This document shows positions 59,592 through 64,000 of a stretch of 64,000 nt of DNA, one piece after another (positions within the stretch are counted from its first letter, which is position 1; each line of letters opens with the position of its first letter). The notes beneath the pieces were generated by a model. The model did not search any database and was not told where the DNA came from. It was given only the letters and a program-made list of their open reading frames with translations. The DNA comes from Ruminococcus sp. GTDB lineage: Bacteria; Bacillota; Clostridia; Oscillospirales; Ruminococcaceae. The position numbers were made by a program, and so were the translations under genes. The stretch covers positions 196,400 to 260,399 of the forward strand of contig SVNK01000001.1 of assembly GCA_015066935.1 (NCBI GenBank). The letters run 5' to 3'.

Positions 59592-59876
59592 ATGAAAAAG
59601 TATTTAGCAATATGCTCCATATTGTTTACAGTCTGTACTGCTTTTACCGGCTGCGGTTCAAGTGATACACCCTACGATTCTAACCCTACCTCAGAGAACG
59701 GAACACGTTATACCGAGGAAGATACGAACTCCATCCGTGAGGATATCACCGACGCTGCCGACGGTATCGGCGATGCAGGTAAGGATATTATCGACGGCGT
59801 TACTAATGCCGTCGGCGACATCATAGACGGCTTCGACGGCAATCCCGACTCAACCCACACAACAAATAAGGATTGA
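59592..59876 (+). CDS. Small lipoprotein
   Basis: MKKYLAICSILFTVCTAFTGCGSSD lipobox. Confidence 0.75.
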   Translation: MKKYLAICSILFTVCTAFTGCGSSDTPYDSNPTSENGTRYTEEDTNSIREDITDAADGIGDAGKDIIDGVTNAVGDIIDGFDGNPDSTHTTNKD

Positions 59877-59919
59877 TAATAGAGGATTTGTTTATACAGA
59901 GACATTTACAGGTGTTTTT

Positions 59920-60176
59920 GGGGGAAACCTTTCTGAGGAAAGGTTCTCCCCCAAGCCCCCTTCCAAAGACTTTTAATACAAATTTCAGCCCCATAGGGTG
60001 CGTCCAAAAAAAGTTTGAACATCATGTTCATCCGGAAACGCACCCTATGGGGCTGAAATTTCATACTGAAAGTTTTAGGAAAGGAGTTTGAGGATGACTC
60101 CCCACAGTGTGGGGAGATGTCCGAAGGACAGAGGGGACAGGCTCCCGTTGGGAGAACCCTTTTTCAAAAGGGTTTC
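59920..60176. repeat. Large palindromic element, copy 4 (orientation B)
   Basis: CAGCCCCATAGGGTGCGT...ACGCACCCTATGGGGCTG core; includes TGTCCGAAGGACA submodule. Confidence 0.92.
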
Positions 60177-60184
60177 AGACTGTA

Positions 60185-60310
60185 GAAAAAGCCGTATATT
60201 AACGGGACGTCGAGGACGCCGTCCCCTACAGATGGCTATTTTACGTATTATAAATGTAGGGGCGAACTGTGTTCGCCCGAAAAAAATATGTTTATCGACA
60301 CGCTGAACCC
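60185..60310. repeat. Composite GTAGGG-type element, inverted relative to 19488-19770
   Basis: AACGGGACGTCGAGGACGCCGTCCCCTACAGATGGCTATTTTACGTATTATAAATGTAGGGGCGAACTGTGTTCGCCCG...GTTTATCGACACGCTGA. Confidence 0.85.
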
Positions 60311-60379
60311 TTTTTCAAAAGGTTCTTCCTCAAGAAGACTTGCAAAAGTCTGCAAAAACAAATTCTTTATTATAATTCA

Positions 60380-61375
60380 TTATTGCTGAGAGTCGTCGGT
60401 GTTGATGAATTCGGCACCGAGGTCGTTGAGGAAGTCCGCAACGATGAATCTCGGACGCTGTTTCACCTCGGCATAGATTTTTCCGACGTACTCGCCGATG
60501 ATTCCGAGACAGAAAAGCTGGAGTCCGCCGATGAGCCATATCGAACAGATTGTACTCGACCAGCCGAGTTCTGCAAAGCCTGCAAACTTCGCAATAAATG
60601 CCCATATAAAGGCTAAAATGCTGAGCATCGACGTAACGATTCCGAGAGTTGTTATCATTTTAAGGGGCTTTGTACTGAACGAGGTTATGCCGTTTATTGC
60701 AAAAGCGAGCATTTTTTTCAGGGGATATTTACTCTCGCCCGCAAAACGCTCAGCACGCTCGTAGTAGACGTTGCAGCTCTTGAAGCCGATAAGCGGAACC
60801 ATTCCTCTCAGGAACAGATTTACTTCCTTGTAGTTTGCAAGTTCGCACAGAACACGCTTGCTCATAAGACGGAAATCCGCATGATTATAAACAACGTCGG
60901 CACCCATGACCTTCATGAATTTATAGAAGCCCTCCGCTGTGAATTTCTTGAAGAATGTATCGGTTTTACGCTCGCTTCTAACGCCGTATACAACCTGATT
61001 TCCCTCGTAGTATTTCTGCACCATTTCGTCGATAGCATTGATGTCGTCCTGCAAATCGGCGTCCATAGTGATAGCCATGTCGCAGATGTCCCTGACCGTC
61101 ATGAGACCTGCGAGGACTGCGTTCTGGTGACCGCTGTTTCGTGAGAGGTTGATTCCCGAAAACAGCTGCGGACTTTCATTGTGAAGTTCCTGAATAATTT
61201 CCCATGTACTGTCCTTTGAGCCGTCGTTGACGAAAACTACACGGCTTTTCGGGGAAATAAGCATTCTGTCGATGAGTGAACGGTACTTTTCTTCAAGTCT
61301 TTTTGCAGTTTCTCTGAGGACTTCCTCCTCGTTGTAGCAGGGTACGACCATGTAAAGGATTTCCGGTTTTTCCAT
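60380..61375 (-). CDS. Glycosyltransferase family 2 (GtrB/DPM1-like)
   Basis: ILYMVVPCYNEEEVLRETAKRLEE, VVFVNDGSKDSTWEII, MDADLQDD; two C-terminal TMs. Confidence 0.94.
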   Translation of the reverse strand: MEKPEILYMVVPCYNEEEVLRETAKRLEEKYRSLIDRMLISPKSRVVFVNDGSKDSTWEIIQELHNESPQLFSGINLSRNSGHQNAVLAGLMTVRDICDMAITMDADLQDDINAIDEMVQKYYEGNQVVYGVRSERKTDTFFKKFTAEGFYKFMKVMGADVVYNHADFRLMSKRVLCELANYKEVNLFLRGMVPLIGFKSCNVYYERAERFAGESKYPLKKMLAFAINGITSFSTKPLKMITTLGIVTSMLSILAFIWAFIAKFAGFAELGWSSTICSIWLIGGLQLFCLGIIGEYVGKIYAEVKQRPRFIVADFLNDLGAEFINTDDSQQ

Positions 61376-61390
61376 TTTAAAATCTCCTGT

Positions 61391-63205
61391 CTATTGAAAT
61401 ATTGATTCAAGAATTCTGATAAAGGTGTCGCCGATTCCGTTTGAGTAGACGACCTCCACGGCAATATCGGGACGGTTTGTGATGATATTGTCAACGCCGA
61501 GAGCTACCATCTGCTCTATATCGGCTCTTCTGTCAACGGTCCAGACGAAAATCAGTTTACCGTTGCGGTGAGCCTCGTGGACGACACTCTGGTTGACAAA
61601 CAGGTAATTCATGCTTACGGCGTCGATGTATTCGAGCATGGAATACGAAGTTGAGGCTGCCATATTAGCGATGAGAGCCGTTTTTATTCTGGGGTTAAGC
61701 TCCTTCACACGCTTCAGGATGGTGTACGAAAACGACGTGACATAGCACGAGCCTTCAAGGTTGTATTCTTCAAGAAGCTCAACGGTCTTTTCGGCAGCCT
61801 GAACCGCACCTGCCGACTCCTTGATTTCTATATTGAGCAGTTTTTTTCTGTCCACAAGTTCAAGAACCTCGGAAAGGAGCATGATTTTAGCGTCGTCGAA
61901 CTCCCCTTTTTCCCCGAAATCCGTACCTGCCGACAGCTTCTGAAGTTCATTGTAGGTATAGTCGGAGAGCTTACCGCTGCCGTTGGTGGTACGTTCAAGG
62001 GTGGAATCGTGGAAGACGACAAGCTGACCGTCCTTTGTAAGACGGACATCAAGCTCGATATAGTCCGCACCGCTTTCCATAGCCGCTTCAAATGCATATG
62101 ACGTATTTTCGGGAGCGACGTGGGAGAAGCCTCTGTGAGCACTTATCTGGGCACGTGTGAGAAAACCTGCGGCGAATCTGAAATTGCCCTTGTAGATTGT
62201 GCGTATATAGCCGAAATCAAGCAGCAGAGCTGCTGCTGCGAGAGTGGTGATAAGAACGGCTTTTTTCTTTTTTCCCATTTTGGGACGTTCCTTGTCGGGG
62301 ACAGTGACGGTCTCATTTTCGTCGAGGTCGCCGAAGAATTCTCCCGTGAGCCAGCACATGATTGCGGGTGCGGAGAAGAATGCTGATATTGCCGTAAAGA
62401 CGTTCATGGCGTATTTCAGGACGTACAAAGCGGTTCTGAACGAGGATTCGGGCTTTGAAAATCCCTTGACGCCGTAAATGATGATGAAGCTTATTCCGAA
62501 TGTCAGAATGGCGATTGCGGCAAATATGAACAGTGTCCAGAGAAGGAAGCGTACTGCCATTGAGATTCTTTTTCTGCCGATTTTCTCACGGCTTGTCCTG
62601 ACACATTCGGGGAAGTCTCTGTCGGTAAGCACGAGGTAGTGCAGACTGTAGCTTCTTCCTACGATAATCAGAATCATTAAAGTCTGGATAATGATGTAGA
62701 CGATAACTGCCATATAGCCGCCGATTCCCTTGAAAACCCACCTCAGAAGCGGCAGAAGCGGTACCATGAATACACCCGACGAAAGTGTGAATTCCGTAAA
62801 GGGCATGAACATTGTAAAGCCGAAGAATTTTGCAATGCCTGAACCTCTGAAAGCTTTTGCGAAGCCCTTGAAGCCGGTCCGCATCATTCCGCCGACGGTA
62901 ATAGTCTCACCTCTGCCGTAGCATGAAAAGCAGGCGGCGAGTGCGGTAAGCTCGACGAATGAGAAAAAGCCGAACAGAAACAGCAATATGATAAGGAAGA
63001 AAACAGTCACGGGACTGTGAAGATAAGTCAGGAGGCTTTCGTCGTAAATATAAGAAATGCCTGCGGCTTTCATTGTGAGTTTAAGCGAGATTGCGAGTAC
63101 GGGTGCACCGAAGGCTATCAGCAGCAGTTTGAAAAGAAGCTCGAAAAGCAGAAAATGGGGCATCGCACGCACAAAAGTCCCTATTGAACCAAAAAATTTT
63201 TTCAT
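61391..63205 (-). CDS. Membrane-anchored glycerophosphodiester phosphodiesterase
   Basis: AHRGFSHVAPENTSYAFEAAMESGADYIELDVRLTKDGQLVVFHDSTLERTTNGSG; N-terminal multi-TM domain. Confidence 0.95.
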   Translation of the reverse strand: MKKFFGSIGTFVRAMPHFLLFELLFKLLLIAFGAPVLAISLKLTMKAAGISYIYDESLLTYLHSPVTVFFLIILLFLFGFFSFVELTALAACFSCYGRGETITVGGMMRTGFKGFAKAFRGSGIAKFFGFTMFMPFTEFTLSSGVFMVPLLPLLRWVFKGIGGYMAVIVYIIIQTLMILIIVGRSYSLHYLVLTDRDFPECVRTSREKIGRKRISMAVRFLLWTLFIFAAIAILTFGISFIIIYGVKGFSKPESSFRTALYVLKYAMNVFTAISAFFSAPAIMCWLTGEFFGDLDENETVTVPDKERPKMGKKKKAVLITTLAAAALLLDFGYIRTIYKGNFRFAAGFLTRAQISAHRGFSHVAPENTSYAFEAAMESGADYIELDVRLTKDGQLVVFHDSTLERTTNGSGKLSDYTYNELQKLSAGTDFGEKGEFDDAKIMLLSEVLELVDRKKLLNIEIKESAGAVQAAEKTVELLEEYNLEGSCYVTSFSYTILKRVKELNPRIKTALIANMAASTSYSMLEYIDAVSMNYLFVNQSVVHEAHRNGKLIFVWTVDRRADIEQMVALGVDNIITNRPDIAVEVVYSNGIGDTFIRILESIFQ

Positions 63206-63355
63206 TTTATCTCCGAATCGTATGTCAGCCGAAGCAGCTTATATTATTTAGTCGCTTCTAAGTGCGTAATCTCTCAGTATTTTATTATACATCTTTAAAT
63301 ATATATTGTCAACATTGTCAACCGCAAAAAAGTGGTGTTTCTTTGAAAACAGGTA

Positions 63356-63385
63356 TTTACAAAGTGCATGAAAAAGTGGTATAAT
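63356..63385 (+). promoter_or_regulatory. Predicted promoter of GTPase gene
   Basis: TTTACA-18-TATAAT. Confidence 0.6.
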
Positions 63386-63443
63386 AATAACGTAGTGCCT
63401 TTTGGGGCTGATTCAATTATTATTTCAGGAAAGAAGTGTTTAT

Positions 63444-64000
63444 ATGACTAAAATTACGATCTTTTCGGGCTTCCTCGGAGCAGGTAAAACAACGCTTATC
63501 AAGAAGCTCATCGCTGAGGGCTACAAGGGTGAAAAGCTTGTGCTTATCGAAAACGAGTTCGGACAGATTGGCATTGACGGCGGTTTCCTTCAGGACGCAG
63601 GCGTTGAGATTACCGAAATGAATTCGGGCTGTATCTGCTGTTCTCTTGTGGGAGACTTCGGAAAGGCTCTGGAGAAGGTTCTTGCGGACTACGCTCCCGA
63701 CCGTATTCTCATTGAACCGTCAGGCGTCGGAAAGCTCAGCGACGTTATCCGTGCCGTACAGGACATAGATTCACATGATATAATTCTCGACGGCTTCACA
63801 ACGGTAGTTGACGCAAAGAAGTGCAGAATGTACCGCAAGAATTTCGGCGAGTTCTTCAACAATCAGATAACATATGCAAGCTGTATAATTCTCAGCCACA
63901 CTCAGGGCGTTTCCGAGGAAAAGCTTGACGAGTGCATTGCTCTTGTAAGGGAGCTTAATCCCGTTGCACCCATTGTAACTACCGACTGGGACGAGCTTAC
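63444..64000 (+). CDS. CobW/P47K (G3E) GTPase, N-terminal part (runs off window)
   Basis: MTKITIFSGFLGAGKTTLIKKLIAEGYKGEKLVLIENEFGQIGIDGGFLQDAGVEITEMNSGCICCSL. Confidence 0.93.
   Translation, partial: MTKITIFSGFLGAGKTTLIKKLIAEGYKGEKLVLIENEFGQIGIDGGFLQDAGVEITEMNSGCICCSLVGDFGKALEKVLADYAPDRILIEPSGVGKLSDVIRAVQDIDSHDIILDGFTTVVDAKKCRMYRKNFGEFFNNQITYASCIILSHTQGVSEEKLDECIALVRELNPVAPIVTTDWDEL

Overview
The window looks like the replication-origin region of a Ruminococcus-like Firmicute (taxon inferred from dockerin-bearing GH5 and gene style). Gene order rnpA-rpmH-[ori]-dnaA-dnaN-yaaA(S4)-recF-remB-gyrB-gyrA is on the right; yidC/jag/mnmE/mnmG/rsmG/noc-like/parA/parB/serS run leftward, with four perfect 16-bp parS sites. 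The left arm also carries ilvC/ilvN/ilvB and leuA, two dockerin proteins (a Cthe_2159-like beta-helix protein and a GH5), a YfhO protein, and a block of + strand genes (zinc-ribbon repeat protein, mscL, three phage-tail-like ORFs, groESL with CIRCE) that is head-on to the presumed fork. Signals I rate most interesting: (1) a modular family of large palindromic intergenic elements with conserved arms and compensatory central hairpins, two of which flank groESL in inverted orientation; (2) a second family of exchangeable GTAGGG-type hairpins, arranged three times as ~146-bp tandem arrays; (3) a candidate ribosome-mediated attenuator upstream of ilvBN; (4) a second DnaA-box-like cluster ~18 kb from dnaA; (5) a structured 5' leader upstream of the zinc-ribbon gene; (6) an orphan three-gene tail-protein-like cassette; (7) a Noc-like protein without the CTPase domain whose own gene contains a parS site. 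No rRNA, tRNA, CRISPR or transposase was recognised. All family calls are by eye; no searches were run.
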